DNA from: Coleophoma eucalyptorum
Taxonomy: Eukaryota; Ascomycota; Leotiomycetes; Helotiales; Dermateaceae
Direction: 5' to 3'
Length of the DNA stretch: 64,000 bases
Assembly: GCA_026120035.1 (NCBI GenBank)
Contig: JALRME010000006.1
Span: forward strand, 1,364,001-1,428,000
Shown here: piece by piece, positions 31,850 to 43,600 of the stretch
Position numbering within the stretch: the stretch's first letter is position 1
Layout of the letters: each line of letters opens with the position of its first letter
Position numbers and translations under genes: made by a program
Notes under the pieces: model-generated
What the model was told of the DNA's origin: nothing
The model's database searches: none
The model's input: the letters and a program-made list of their open reading frames with translations, nothing else

Positions 31850-33765
31850 TTAGACAATAAAAAATCCAGTAGTTTCTTTCATAACCTGCAGAAAGTCGAC
31901 TTTAACGCCTGACCGATTTTGACGATCGAGGATATTTTCAAGCAGAATACGTGACTTCACAAGATTACCACCCCATCTCTCTGCTAATTGAAATGTGCGC
32001 ACCACCCAAGATTGATACACTGGATCTTTTGTCGTTATTGCGGCATGAAATAAGCTTGTTGGCCAAAAGGCCTGTGGAGAATTTGGTCGAGCTAGTGTAA
32101 CCCGTTGTTGGATGCGAATAATGCGCTGAGCACACTCTTCCGCACTCGTCATTCTTTCATCGAGAACAGACGAGCTTCCGGGGCGGAATCTGTGATAAGT
32201 GATGAGACCATGATAATATGAAGCGAGAAGAAGGAGGCGATTATATCCCAAAGCACTTATCGTTGGCATCACGCCCACAGCGCCTTTGGATACCGCAAGT
32301 GCTGCTGTAGCGGCAAACGAGTCATCCTCTTCAACCTCTTTTTTCAAGGTCTCAAGACTAGCTAGTACGGATTCCCAACCCACATTGTCGAATGTAGCAG
32401 ATCTCCAGCGTCCAAGAAGGATAATTTGACCGTGAACAATTTGATTCCGTAGACTGAGCCGCATGCATGCCTGCAACTGCAAGGTTTCCGGGTCTTGCAT
32501 AATAGGACCCGTAGACCAGTTTGTGCTAGCAATTGGACTCTCTGACACATCTGACTTATCCACAAGATCATAGATATCTGGATACATCTTTAAATAACCC
32601 AGAAGTCGTCCAGCAGACCCATAATGCGATGCTTGGCTATCTCGCGCGCTCATCCACACGAGCACAATAGAGCCTATGGGGCCGATACGATTCACAACCA
32701 TACCTGAAATTTGATGTCGGCTGACCTCTGCTTTTATTATATCGGCAGTGTGATTAAGTAAGTTTTGAAAGTCATCGACGCCCTTGGCAAGCAGTAGTTC
32801 GTACTGCAAGAGAAACCAAATTGTTGTGAGGAGAATATCAATGTCAGATTCTTCTATCAGATCCTGGTGGAAAAGATGTCTAGCTTTCTGGTAACGTATT
32901 TCGGCATTATGAGTGGACCGTCTTTTCACATGTGCAATGTGCAGAGAGGACCAAGCCATCATAGCATTGAAGAGTGACTGGTGGTACAAACCCATGGTAG
33001 TGAGGATGTAAATGTAAAGGTTGTCATGTTCGCAATTTCTGAGAACACAAAATCGAACCATGGTAGTTATGAAATGTTGTAATGGTTCCTGGTCTTGTTG
33101 CTCAAGTATAACATTTCTTTTCGCTCTTGGGGTTGTTGGCAGACCTCCATAGTTACCTGGCTGTGTATTTCGAGGTCTAGATTGACTGTTTGTTCGAGCA
33201 TGTTGATTCAAGGAACTCGTATTTGCCGGTTCTGCCATTGCCGCTATAGAGTTATCTGAAATCGGATCCATTTCAAAAATGTCATCTATGTTGTTTAGGA
33301 AGTCTGTATTGAACTGAAATGCTTGAACATCAAGGCACCCACCCGTGCCAGGCGTTGATAGCCACCACGGAGCCTCAGCATTCTGCGCTGCAGAAGGCAC
33401 TCGTTCGGTAGTAATATTATTTGAGGCCTCGTTCTGGCCATTCGATGATGTCAGCGGGTTAGTATATGCGTTGAGGTTTGACTCCGGAACAGCATGTCCT
33501 GTGATGTCCACATCTTGTGTATCGCTTTCCCTTAATGGTAAATCTGAAGATTTCAGCCGTTTCTTGTTTTGATCATGTACCAATACACGATATGAGCAAG
33601 ATAGTTTGAGTCGTTTGCATGATTCACATATTGGTCGTTCCTCGTCGCAACGCACTTTCCGCCTCCGGCAGGTATCGCATCCTGGAAACCCTGGTAAGTA
33701 AGTATCATTAAGGCGAGAAAAGAATACCGACCGGACTTCGATCTTCGCTTTCGTGTATCACTCAT
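31850..33765 (-). CDS. Zn2Cys6 transcription factor
   Basis: Regulator of 624 residues in two exons: a tiny first exon 33765-33732 and 33690-31850, joined by a 41-base intron that gives RSKSGFPGCDTCRRRKVRC. The six cysteines are in the C-x2-C-x6-C-x6-C-x2-C-x6-C pattern (CDTCRRRKVRCDEERPICES then CKRLKLSC) at residues 16-43. The rest matches the fungal_trans_2 type (C-terminal half of the UPC2/arginine-regulator kind), with long helices such as ILLTTIWFLLQYELLLAKG and acidic, Ser/Asn-rich linkers around residues 60-190. It ends 432 bases from the convergent permease gene, so control of the permease and the divergent oxygenase is a reasonable guess. Confidence 0.92.
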
Positions 33766-35360
33766 AATGCAAAGGAGCTTCTCGTATTTGCCACAACGTA
33801 GTTGACGAGGTGGGAAATGCGAGTACGGACGGTGGCTGTATGCGAGTATCGCCTGCCGATAGCCTGTTCGTGAAGATGAGATAAATGTTTGCCTGCCAGG
33901 CTTGGCATAGCTACCAGACCTGGGAAATGCTGTCGTAAACAAGCTTTGAGGGCTGTGTCGTTGCTGGTGCTGAATGTTGGATATTGGGGTGAAGTTAAGT
34001 CCGATAACAAATAATAATCCGTAGATAATGGTGAAAAGATAGGGTCATGTGACTACGTGACACCACCTACATGTAAAATAGAGCTTTCAGGCAGACCTTC
34101 GTCCCTACATGTCAATCTCAATACCCTCAATTCATCCTCTCTATTGATCCGGAATCGTTGCACGTAACAGATAAACCGGTGGATCAACAATTGCGGTTAT
34201 GTAGGTAAGTAGATAAGTTAAATTTATCTCATAAATCAGACGCGTCCTACGAGTTTTTTGAGTTTTTGGGAAGACTCGGTAATATTCGCAATCACGTGTA
34301 ATAAGCCAGCGCGTTGTCAATTCCAGAGTTTTAAGGAAGGAGAGCTCTCTTGCCTTACCAGTTAAATTACAATCGGCTCCGTTTCGGATATAGTGATGGA
34401 AAGGTAATCAACTCAGAAATAACACGATTCAAGTAATTGCTATAGCTATATCTTTAAGGATAGTATTAGCTCGACGCCTTTTTGATATTTCACTGACGAC
34501 AAAGTTTAATTTATTCTATCTATAGACCAACTAACCTAAATAAATCTAAGCTTAGATAAAGTGACGCTTTAGGATTAATTGCGGTTCTAGAATTATGTCA
34601 ATCGAGACTTTAGAGTTGAAGGCGCTTTTTCGCTAGTCATTTGTTAAATCTCATTCCGCTTTTGTATAGCTTAATGAATAGTAGGATTTTGCAATTATCG
34701 TGGCTTCTGATTTCTAGCTTAGCATTCATTCTGCCGCTTCGTTAAAGGTACTGTTTGTAAATCTCATAGATTTTCTGTTCATTTAAGCTCTAGGTGAATA
34801 CGCATATAGATATAATTTAAGGAGATATCATAAATCGAGCTTGCTATGGACTGATATGTAATTTAGTTCAACTCGTGTACTGCTTTGATTGATTATGATC
34901 AAGTGTGTAGGGTCGTATTTAGTCCCTATGGCCTATAGAACTGGAGGATGACTTATTTTTACAAGTCAACTCGCTAAGCGTTAGTCTCTACAACTATCTC
35001 CTCATAATTCGTGCTCCTATTGTATTCTTCCTATAGAATAGTTTCGTGAGGCGTTCCATTATTTTTCCAAAGTGAGGTATTCCATAAGAAATCTAGTGAG
35101 AAAAAAAGAAGGAAACAAAGCAGGTAAATAATTCTATTTAATGAAGCTCTTGTAACTCAGTGTCTCTCATTCCATCATTCCATCATTCAATCATTCATTC
35201 AATCATTCATTCAATTGCTCTGTCTCCACTATCCAACTCAGTATCTTTTATTCTCACTCTACATCACTATCCAACTCAGCGCCCTCATTCCACCACTCCA
35301 TCTTCGTCGTCCAAATATACCTTAGGCAGTGCTATATATCTTCTCATCTCAGAAGCAAGT
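33766..35360. other. AT-rich intergenic region, 1.6 kb
   Basis: No gene seen. From about 34430 to 35100 it is markedly AT-rich with short TA-rich words, like old repeat DNA. A segment at 34491-34560 (TTCTATCTATAG, then AAATCTAAGCTTAGATAA) resembles 53571-53695. The right end carries the CATTCAAT repeat and the promoter of the next gene. Confidence 0.5.
35167..35215. repeat. CATTCCAT/CATTCAAT tandem repeat
   Basis: Short tandem words CATTC-CAT and CATTCAAT repeat about six times in the presumed 5' leader of the secreted-protein gene. Confidence 0.8.
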
Positions 35361-36509
35361 ATGAAGCTTTTGCTACAGGCCGCCTCTGTGCTAGCAGCTG
35401 TCACGACTGTGGCATCGCAAGACATCGAATTCGAATATGTGGATTCCATACCAGACCCGACTTCAGTTTCAGTTCCTATCGGAGCAGCTGCACAGACAGT
35501 TCAATATAATCCCACAACTGCAATTGCTGTTGTCTCAGCCGAAGTCAAAGCAAGCGGCGTAGCAGTTCCAGATGTAACTGACATAGCCATTCCTACAACT
35601 CTTCTCAAACGTACTGCTTGTGAAGCGCAACCAACAGGATTTGGTCCAATGCCAACCGCAGACTCAGCAAGCGCCTTCCTCGCAAACACAGTATATGCAT
35701 CTGCAGCTTCGGCAGCTCCAACTCCTTCGGGATACCTGAGCGCCTTTACCAATCTGCAAGCGTCTAATAACGCATATGGTTACATGGGATTTGATACATT
35801 GTCGGTGTACAATACTACAGAGTGTGCAGCTAGATGTAGCGGAAAAGTAGGCTGCTCAGCTTTCAATCTTTGTAAGTACCCCATTCAATTTTTTTTGGTA
35901 CATTGTTAATCACCTGCAGACTTTGAGCGAGACCCTACAGTTGAGCCAGCCCAGTCATGCGCTGACCCGCCATCCACCACTGTCATCAAATGTGTATACT
36001 GGGGTGGACCTGTCACCGCCGATAATGCAGTCAACACCGGACAGTATCGTCAAGACTTCCAGGTTGTTATTGCTGGATCAAACGGCTATATAAAGCAAGG
36101 TCTGGCTACTCCTCCCAACTACTCAGCACCAACGTACTTGGGAAATGCAGCTATCAATGCACCTCTCGACAACTGTGGAAACGATTCATACATGGGTGTA
36201 AAGCTATTTACGAACAAGCCTTTTGATGTCTCATTGTGTGCCGCGGCTTGCTCAGCTCAAAGTGCATACAATCTCCGTCACCCACCCTCAACAGGCCTAC
36301 CTAAGACATGCCAATTTTTCAACACATATGTCCTATACAAGAATGACGTCGTCCAAGGACAATACTGTTCGCTCTATTCCGAGACATGGGATCCCAGCTA
36401 TGCCACCAACAAAGGACAATACCGTGGAAGTGATCATTATACCGTTCTTTACAGCTTTTCATCTTCCAATCTCACAACGCCTGCATACCCACCAACCACA
36501 TGCGCTTAA
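35361..36509 (+). CDS. Secreted cysteine-rich protein, PAN/apple-like
   Basis: Predicted extracellular protein of 366 residues in two exons, 35361-35871 and 35920-36509 (48-base intron joining FNLYFERDP). It begins with a clear signal peptide MKLLLQAASVLAAVTTVASQ. A dibasic site LLKR at about residue 90 precedes a conserved-looking Cys-rich part, so Kex2-type processing is likely. The Cys pattern TTECAARCSGKVGCSAFNL and DVSLCAAACSAQSAYNL with KTCQFFNTYVLYKNDVVQGQ looks like two PAN/apple-like modules, common in fungal secreted and wall proteins. An upstream in-frame extension to 35160 was left out because it would bury the signal peptide and is made of repeats. Role not known; wall or adhesion is possible. 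Confidence 0.85.
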
Positions 36510-37360
36510 ATCTTGAGCCACTTCAAAAACTTCAACAACTATCAAATCGCATCCTATCGATTATTACTGCAAATATTTTTGATCCGGTCTTCGAGGCAAC
36601 AGGCGTTTCTGCATAATATATACTGGTTTTATTATAATGTAAATATAGAGAAAAACACCACTGGTTTTAGATTTTTAGACTCTTAGATTTCTGTCCTTTC
36701 CCATTAGTTATAGACTTACTTAGTTCAAGATTTAATTTAATTTATTTAGTCACTATCATTTCTACTTTAATCCAACGTTACAGACATGTCTTCCAACTCA
36801 TCTTTCGCAAGTGTCTGGATTCAATAGCTCGCATAATTCTTCGAACAGCTCATCGACAAAATTTCTAAAATCGGGCAGTCACATTTACATACTCGAAATG
36901 AGGGTTAGCATGGGTGGAATGAGTAGTAAGATAGTACTATTGCTAACTAGTCTAGCTGTTCCAAACAAATATAACTTAACTGATCTTTCATGCTTGCTAG
37001 TGTCAGTTTGTTGTGAGAGACTTTAATAACTAGTCCACGCTCACGTATCTGGATCCCAAATGTGATTATGGAGTAAATCTGCCTCTCAACCCGGTATAAT
37101 ACCACGGCGGGTGTTTGACAAAACTCCTGTTAAGCGTTAGGTAAGCAGCATTGAATACAGTGCCCAAAGTTTTCGGACACGTTTTATGAAGTGGTGTTGC
37201 CCCTGAATTATACAACGGGGAGTAATTCAATGATTAAATACATTTATCTACCACTATATAGCTATGTCGACCAACAGTCTGTCAGTCCTTCAATTAAATA
37301 CCGTCACAGCAAGGCGATAAATTAGTTTCCAGCACTCGTGCGAAGTAAAATCTTACTAAG
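36510..37360. other. Convergent intergenic region
   Basis: About 0.85 kb between the secreted-protein gene and the DHA1-type transporter. AT-rich, no gene or clear repeat. Confidence 0.5.
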
Positions 37361-39209
37361 TTACTCGGTGGTCTCCAAACTCGAGTCCTTCGAAGCAGCC
37401 TCCTTCTTAGAAACATACTCTCTCCACTTAGGATTAAGAAAATATACAGGAATTCCTAGAAGAAAGATGCCTCCAAAGATTCCAGCGAGAACTCCAAGAG
37501 CCCATGGATAACCATGCTCAGTAACCATGGGCGTTATACCATAGGTAGCGCCAAAAGAGATCAAATTCTTGCTGCCGATAACAACAACAATCGCTGGGCC
37601 GGGGTTCTTTGGCCAGGCTTCCGCGGCAAAGGTGGTGGAGACGATGAGCACAACTACAAATACCACCTGGAAGATCGTCCACCCCAGATAGGGACCCCAC
37701 CATGTCGCATTACCATTGGCCGTAAAGCCATAGAGCAGAAGTGAAGCCACGCCCAAGAAGCCGGGGATTACTAGCATCACAAGACGGTGCTCAGGCGTAT
37801 GTACGCCATTGTTACGCTTCGCAAGGTAGACTACCAATTTGTCGCCAGGCGTGCCCGCGTAGAGCATTCCGATGATCCCACCGATGATTCCACCAGTATT
37901 GATGAGACCAACATTCTTCGCCGGCCAGCCGTAATTAGTCTCCAGCACCGTGTTGTAGGTGAGGGAAACGCCAATGGTGCAGCCTAAGGTGATGGACGAA
38001 AGAAGCACCGCATAGAGAATAGCAGGCGAAGTGAAGGCCTCGGCCATATGCACCCACGACATCATGATCAGGCGGCCGGGGTGTGGTGCTGCGCCGGACC
38101 ATGGCTTAAGCATCTGTAAGTAGGTTTTCTTCGGGGGTGGTGCGGATGTTGTGTTATGGGTTCCGAGATCGTGAAGATTGGCTTGCTGTGCCTCCTCATC
38201 CGTCATAATATGAGTGACGCCATAAACATCCGTGTATACGATCTGGCCATCGAGAGCCGAGAGTGGTCTGGCAAACCGTGTCTCAAAACCACCAAAAATT
38301 ACGAAAAACAATCCCAGGCCAATTGCCGCAACGTAGACCCAATAGAATATGCGCCAGTCAATCGCCGTCTCGTATGAGCTGGCTAGATTGAGGGAGCTAG
38401 AAAAGATGTTCTGAGTTGCCCAGTAAAAGCCAAAAATCTTCGAGCGTTCGTGGAGGAACGTGATATCCGTAAGCATCAAAGGAAGAAGCTGTTTATCTTA
38501 GTTAGCTAGGATTGCCCGAGGAGGGACACTCAGGTTGCTTACAGACTCAGTCGCCCCGGTGGCGAGACCTTGGATGATGCGCGTAGCTAAATGAGCCTCA
38601 TAGCTGTTTTGAACCGCAGCTCCAATCGTAGCTCCTAGAAGCACGATCACAGACGCCAGAAACACTGGCCGACGACCGTAGGCAAGTGACAAGGGCAAAA
38701 TGATATAATTGCCTGAACCCACGAGTTAGCGGCGGGACGGGTTGCGGTGTATTGCAGACTTACCAACGCCTATGAAAAGAGCAGGGAAGGTAAGTAACCT
38801 CACAATCTCATCAGAGGTGTGGCCCTGTGGTGCGTAGAGCTGGAAGAAGGTGTTGAGGATAGCACCTAGCCCACCACTGAGTGACAGCGACATAATGGCT
38901 GGTTTAGTATCCATTAGTTTCTTGTTCTGGACGCGGTGGTTGAGAACTAGAGGCGCAGCCCACTAGCACAGACTTACAAAACCAACAGCAGGCAACAATG
39001 ATGCTCATTTTCTCCCATTTTTTGAAGTTTAGGGGATCATTGGGGTCGTTACTGGGCATGGGTAGCTTCCGGACTTCGCCATCTTCAGATATGAGCTGAA
39101 CATTGCCTCCAGCTGCATGATGGGCTTCAATATTGGCATCCTTGGTCGTACAGTCCGGTTCTTCGAGATGGGAGATGACCCGCTTATCGGACAGGGACGA
39201 CGAATCCAT
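37361..39209 (-). CDS. MFS transporter, DHA1-like
   Basis: Membrane transporter of 554 residues in four exons: 39209-38978, 38898-38764, 38712-38543 and 38488-37361. The first acceptor was taken as ACCAG before CCATTATG because it yields a continuous first helix (IIVACCWFSIMSLSLSGG); an earlier AG also keeps frame but interrupts the helix. The MFS loop motif between helices 2 and 3 appears as LSLAYGRRPVFLASVIVLLG. Other hallmarks are ATRIIQGLATGATES and DWRIFYWVYVAAIGLGLFFV, followed by the long cytosolic loop with GVTHIMTDEEAQQANLHD. This is the pattern of fungal DHA1 drug:H+ antiporter relatives (HOL1-like). Neighbours do not suggest a substrate. Confidence 0.9.
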
Positions 39210-39307
39210 GGTTACGCTGGTCGTTAGGGGATTCTAGCAAAAACGTGAGAAAGACACATGTGGAGTTCCCACAACTAGATATATTGTCACAACAACAGCA
39301 ACTCGAA

Positions 39308-39649
39308 CTACATTGGAATCCTAGGAGGACCAAGTATTTTGTAGTGATGGAGGGAAAGCGCACTAGCCTGACTAACGCTGAATGTGAGATAGGCCCCCAC
39401 TGATCCGGTGCTAATACCGACGCTGATGCTGGACCAGTGACTCGGGATGCGACGGAGCGCTGCAAGATTGGCTGTAGTGTCCAAGGCTGGGGATGCGGAG
39501 TGCGGAGGGTGCGGAGTCAGGTGGAGGTTGTTGTGGAGAAGCGACGGACCGTGGGATGTGGGGGTTGGGTCAGTTGAAGCTGCCCGCTCGGATCTGGGAG
39601 TACGAGCGCAGGATGTGACAGCATAGGATTTCTTTAGCGCGAAGGCCAT
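39308..39649 (-). CDS. Unrecognised small open frame
   Basis: 113 residues from ATG, Ser/His/Pro-rich in the first half, then LAALRRIPSHWSSISVGIST and GSVGAYLTFSVSQ, which looks more protein-like and could be a remnant or a mitochondrial small protein. No family recognised. It lies just upstream of the DHA1-type gene on the same strand and may simply overlap its leader. Kept at low confidence. Confidence 0.25.
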   Translation of the reverse strand: MAFALKKSYAVTSCARTPRSERAASTDPTPTSHGPSLLHNNLHLTPHPPHSASPALDTTANLAALRRIPSHWSSISVGISTGSVGAYLTFSVSQASALSLHHYKILGPPRIPM

Positions 39650-40420
39650 TTAAATTCAATTCAAGACTCTTCTGACTAAGATCACGGTGCTCCTTTCATT
39701 ATCATATAGGGAGCCACATCTGGTATATTGAAGTTCTTCTTGTTATCATTAGTTGGTGCCTCTCCTAGTCTTGCTGACAGATTTATACCAGTGCAGACCC
39801 AACTGGCTGAGCCCCTGGTTCTGCTAGAGGCCTGTGGAATTGTAGAGCATAGATGACTTCACAGCCGACAGATTATTCTATAGGAAGTGGGCCAGGCAAT
39901 ATTACTATACAGAACAGGCCTAAAAGGCTCTGATCCACTATATACAAGCCAAAACCCGCAGCATATGAGAGATTCTGCCATGTCCAATAAGTTAAAAGTA
40001 CGCACGACTCGAGTCTTTCACCATGGCCTGTCACTTAGGTGGCTAGAGATGACACTCGCTCAGTACTACTCGCCTGTACGCGCGGGGTAAGCTGCAGGGC
40101 TTTAAGCCCGATACCGGATATGAACTCTTGTGAATTCAGAGGCATATATACACCATTAAGGGAGTATGGCCTTCGGGACGCTATATACCGAGCATGTGCA
40201 CTATATTGTGAACCATATGCGACTTCTATCATCTAACTGGCCCAGTACTACGAATAATAAGAAACATGAGCTCACGTGAATAAAGTTTATGAGCTAATTA
40301 GAGGAACATAACTCGCAAAAGGGTATTTCTTGCTGTCAAAAACAAGGTATGATTTCTTGGGTTCAATATTGGATAGTGAGAAGCGGGGTTAGGGTTGCTT
40401 TTGACCCACTTCTGGTTGGC

Positions 40421-40429
40421 TTTATATAC
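40421..40429 (+). promoter_or_regulatory. TATA-box-like element
   Basis: TTTATATAC about 165 bases upstream of the rhamnosidase start codon. Confidence 0.35.
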
Positions 40430-40590
40430 TGAGCAACGGAATTGTGGAGGAAATCCGGGGGTGTGGGGTCATGTTCACGATAGATTTTAACCGACGAGAT
40501 GAATAACAAAGATGTATAAGGAAGCTCTTTTGGAATGTTCAATCTCCATTGCAGGACTCAATTCTTTGGCAAAATATACCTTTTCTCGGA

Positions 40591-43500
40591 ATGTTTGTCG
40601 ATAAGGCTCTAGTTGTCGCTTTGTGTGTTGGGACTTTGGCTGAGGCAAAGGTTGTGCCTCAACCAAGAGATTCGTCCACCTCAGTACCTTGGCCATCTAT
40701 CCCATCACAGCAACCCTATTCAACTCCAACAGGGCCGGTTTACGTGTATCCAACATCGGTGGTCCATAGCTTGACCGAGAAATCCTCCAATAGCACTGCA
40801 TCTTCTCCGCTGGTGTTTAATGCAACTGGAGACACCTATACACGTACAGCCCCAAGTGCTACTACATAATACACACACTAAATATATAATTGCATTCTAC
40901 CAGTTGATTATGGCTTGGACGTCGCGGGAAAGCCTACTTTTCAGATTACCGCCGTCGATGGTTATGCACAAATCGAGGTGAAGTACAGTGAAACTTTTAC
41001 GTATGTTACTCTTGTCCACAAAGAAGCTGAAACATATCTAATGATGTCCACTATCCAGAGGTCTCCTAAGCCCTCAAAGCGATGGTCCATTTGCATTTGC
41101 AAACGCTTTGGCTGGGACTTTCCGAGTCGAAGCATTCAATATAACCGAGGTTGGTGTTCTAAGCAGTATATTCATCCAAGGCTCCCAGCGATGGCAATCT
41201 ATTAGGTTAGTCCAAGGGAGTGGTTTGGAAATTTCCAAAGCTGGCTTCCTATCCAGTGTCGAACAAACTCCGGTAAGCTTGAAATTTCTCGATGCTTTCC
41301 ACCGCCTAACCGCATTGTTTCATAGCTTTCATCAATCGAGGGTTATTTTGCATCCAGCAATTCTACTTATACAGATATATGGGCACTTGGACCTCGTACT
41401 CAACAATTAGTATGCTTTCCACCTGGAAGTCAAACCTCCACCTGGGATGTGACAGAGAATGGTGCCTATATTCGAGGCCAGAAGCCAGCAAGCACTGCTC
41501 GGGTTGTCAATACAGTCAATTATACCTTGACCTTCGAGACCATGATCGACTATGGAGGAACTGGTTGGCGTGTTGACACGGAGATTGATGCAATCCAGGC
41601 TACTGGACCTATCTGTATGGTCCCAGCGTTTTGAGAAACCAGATATACCTGTTGACGTTTTTCCTAGTTGTACTCACGAGCGAGTATCCAGCAGGGTCTT
41701 TCAGTAATATTGATCGATCGCTTGTCCCACCAAATACCCTCGTTGTAGGTAGAGGTTGGTCACTTCAAAACCAGATCAGTCTGCCCGGCTTTGTGTTGGA
41801 GAAATTCCCGTTGACATTTGTAAGTGACACGGAGCTTCAGTATTTTGCAGGCATCATAGCTTACCAATCTTTGGAAAGAACATTACCGAAAAGACATGGC
41901 ATACCATTAAAACGGTGTCCCCGGGTGATGATACATACGCAGTCTTCTTGGACGACCTCGAGATTGCTCACTTCAATATCAGCTCCTATGGTCTCGGAGA
42001 CCCCAACCCTTACATCCCAGGAGGTGTTTACAAAAGCTTTGGTTTCGGGCCCTGGCAAGATCAGGCCGCATATGTGCGGAACGTCAATGTTACCCTTGCA
42101 ACGGGTGTCAATATTTACAGCAATCCAATGTTGTCAGACGATATTCTAGTTGAATACGGCGTCCATACAAATGAGGGATATATTTGCTCGGATTCTGGTA
42201 AGCGCGACCGGTTTTCTTGGCTGGGTGATCGCATCATCTCCTCGCGCGCTGTCATGGTTAGCACACGACAAAACGAGTGCCTGTGGGGTCCAATAGAAGA
42301 AGCCTTTTCAAGGCAAGTAACTTCAGGGCAGGTTCCGTCCAATACTTTATTCAGTCCGCTGGACACCGAGGGCATCCTTATCAGGACAGGCAATGTCGAT
42401 CCTCTTCTCATGGACTACAACTTTGACTTTGCGCAGATAATTTATAATTTTTGGTTCCGGTGAGTAGAAGTATTGTAAGATCATGTATAGAAAGTAGCTG
42501 ATAAATCAACTCCTATCGCAGTTCCGGGAATGATACAATTTTATACGAGCACTGGCCGAGTATGGTTGCATCTACAAGCTATGCTATTTCGCGGTCCTTG
42601 GATCTAAAAACCCAGCTTTATGGAGCAGCGAATGGTGATATAGGCACCCCTCTCTCCAGCGAAAAGGGACAAGCGCTAGGACCTGCTGGCACGATTAGTC
42701 TCATACTTGGCCTAGAGAAAATGGCCGAGATGGCAGCTTACCTCGGTCAGCATGCTCTTGCTAAATCTTATCTCCAACAAGCAGAGCTTTCAAGAAAAGC
42801 CGTAGATACACTACTCTGGAATGCGACAGGTGGATACTATGCATCAACGCTTGGTGCCAGCGGATATGACCTGATGGATATTGCTCAAGTTTTACTGGCT
42901 GAAATTGGCACGGTTGATCGCCAGATAGAGTATGTGGGAAAACTTGCAGCCCTAAAGGTACCCGCTGGCTATATTAATGGAACCCGCTTTTTCGATACTC
43001 CCGGTATTGTTAATCCATACTACATGAGCTTTCTACTGGAAGGGCTTGCCAAAGCTGGTCAGACTGAGCTGGCACAGGATCTCCTCGACGATACTTGGTC
43101 CCCGATGGTACGTAGAGATAGTAATTATACCGGATCGTACTGGGAATATGTGGTAAGTTGGGGCTCTTCTTATCTTAACTCTCCAGGGTCATCAGATATT
43201 GATTGTGATACAGAGTACGGATGGCACGTACCCTGGACTTGATCTGTTTACTGGCCAGAGCCATTTTTGGGGCAGCTACCCTACCGTTTTCCTCCACGAA
43301 TACGTATTGGGAATCCGTCCCACGGCAATTGGATATAGTGAATTTCTGTTTGCTCCACTTTCTGGGTTCAAGACTGATTGGGTCCATGGTCGAGTACCAA
43401 CCCCTGCGGGAATTATTTATGCCGCCTGGGGTTATGATTCAAATGGTAAAATCATCATGCAGATCAATGCACCTTCTGGTATTAACGGTACCTTCGTCCC

Positions 43501-43600
43501 GCCATATAGTAATACATATACACTAGGTGGGCAATCTGGGCAATCTGGAAATACAACAGTCCTGGGTGGAACAGGGGATATTATAATAACACAAGACTAA
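40591..43600 (+). CDS. GH78-type alpha-L-rhamnosidase, secreted
   Basis: Glycoside hydrolase that removes terminal alpha-L-rhamnose from plant glycosides and pectic side chains. It has 871 residues in eight exons: 40591-40855, 40904-41000, 41059-41272, 41326-41614, 41668-41819, 41879-42459, 42522-43152 and 43214-43600. The whole model closes in one frame. The N-terminus MFVDKALVVALCVGTLAEAK is a signal peptide. Beta-sandwich modules come first (DGPFAFANALAGTFRVEAFN). The six-hairpin (alpha/alpha) catalytic barrel begins near GKRDRFSWLGDRIISSRAVM, where the Asp/Trp/Gly-Asp cluster is the typical acidic site, and runs to STDGTYPGLDLFTGQSHFWG and SYPTVFLHEYVLGIRPT. A C-terminal beta domain follows. 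The first donor (GTGCTA) is unusual. RTA1-like, C6-regulator and two tannase genes follow downstream. Confidence 0.9.

Larger units (their letters stand above)
39210..40590. other. Intergenic region, 1.4 kb
   Basis: Between the divergent DHA1-type transporter and the rhamnosidase. It holds one unplaced open frame (39308-39649, minus) and many short words rich in CTATA and AGGCC between 39780 and 40240, perhaps old repeat DNA. A GTGTGGGG patch is at about 40460. Confidence 0.4.

Noticed and set aside
35160..35360. Upstream extension of the secreted-protein gene
   Set aside because: It is encoded by the CATTCAAT repeat and would hide a good signal peptide that starts at 35361.
38899..38946. 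Earlier acceptor for the first intron of the DHA1-type transporter
   Set aside because: It keeps frame but inserts a charged stretch (NHRVQNKKLMDTK) into the first helix. The later acceptor gives a continuous helix and has a better branch site.
41820..41880. Apparent frameshift in the rhamnosidase after KFPLTF
   Set aside because: The obvious 31-base and 40-base introns give stops or wrong phase, but a 59-base GT-AG intron (41820-41878) keeps frame and joins to NITEKTWHT. The full eight-exon model is then a whole number of codons.
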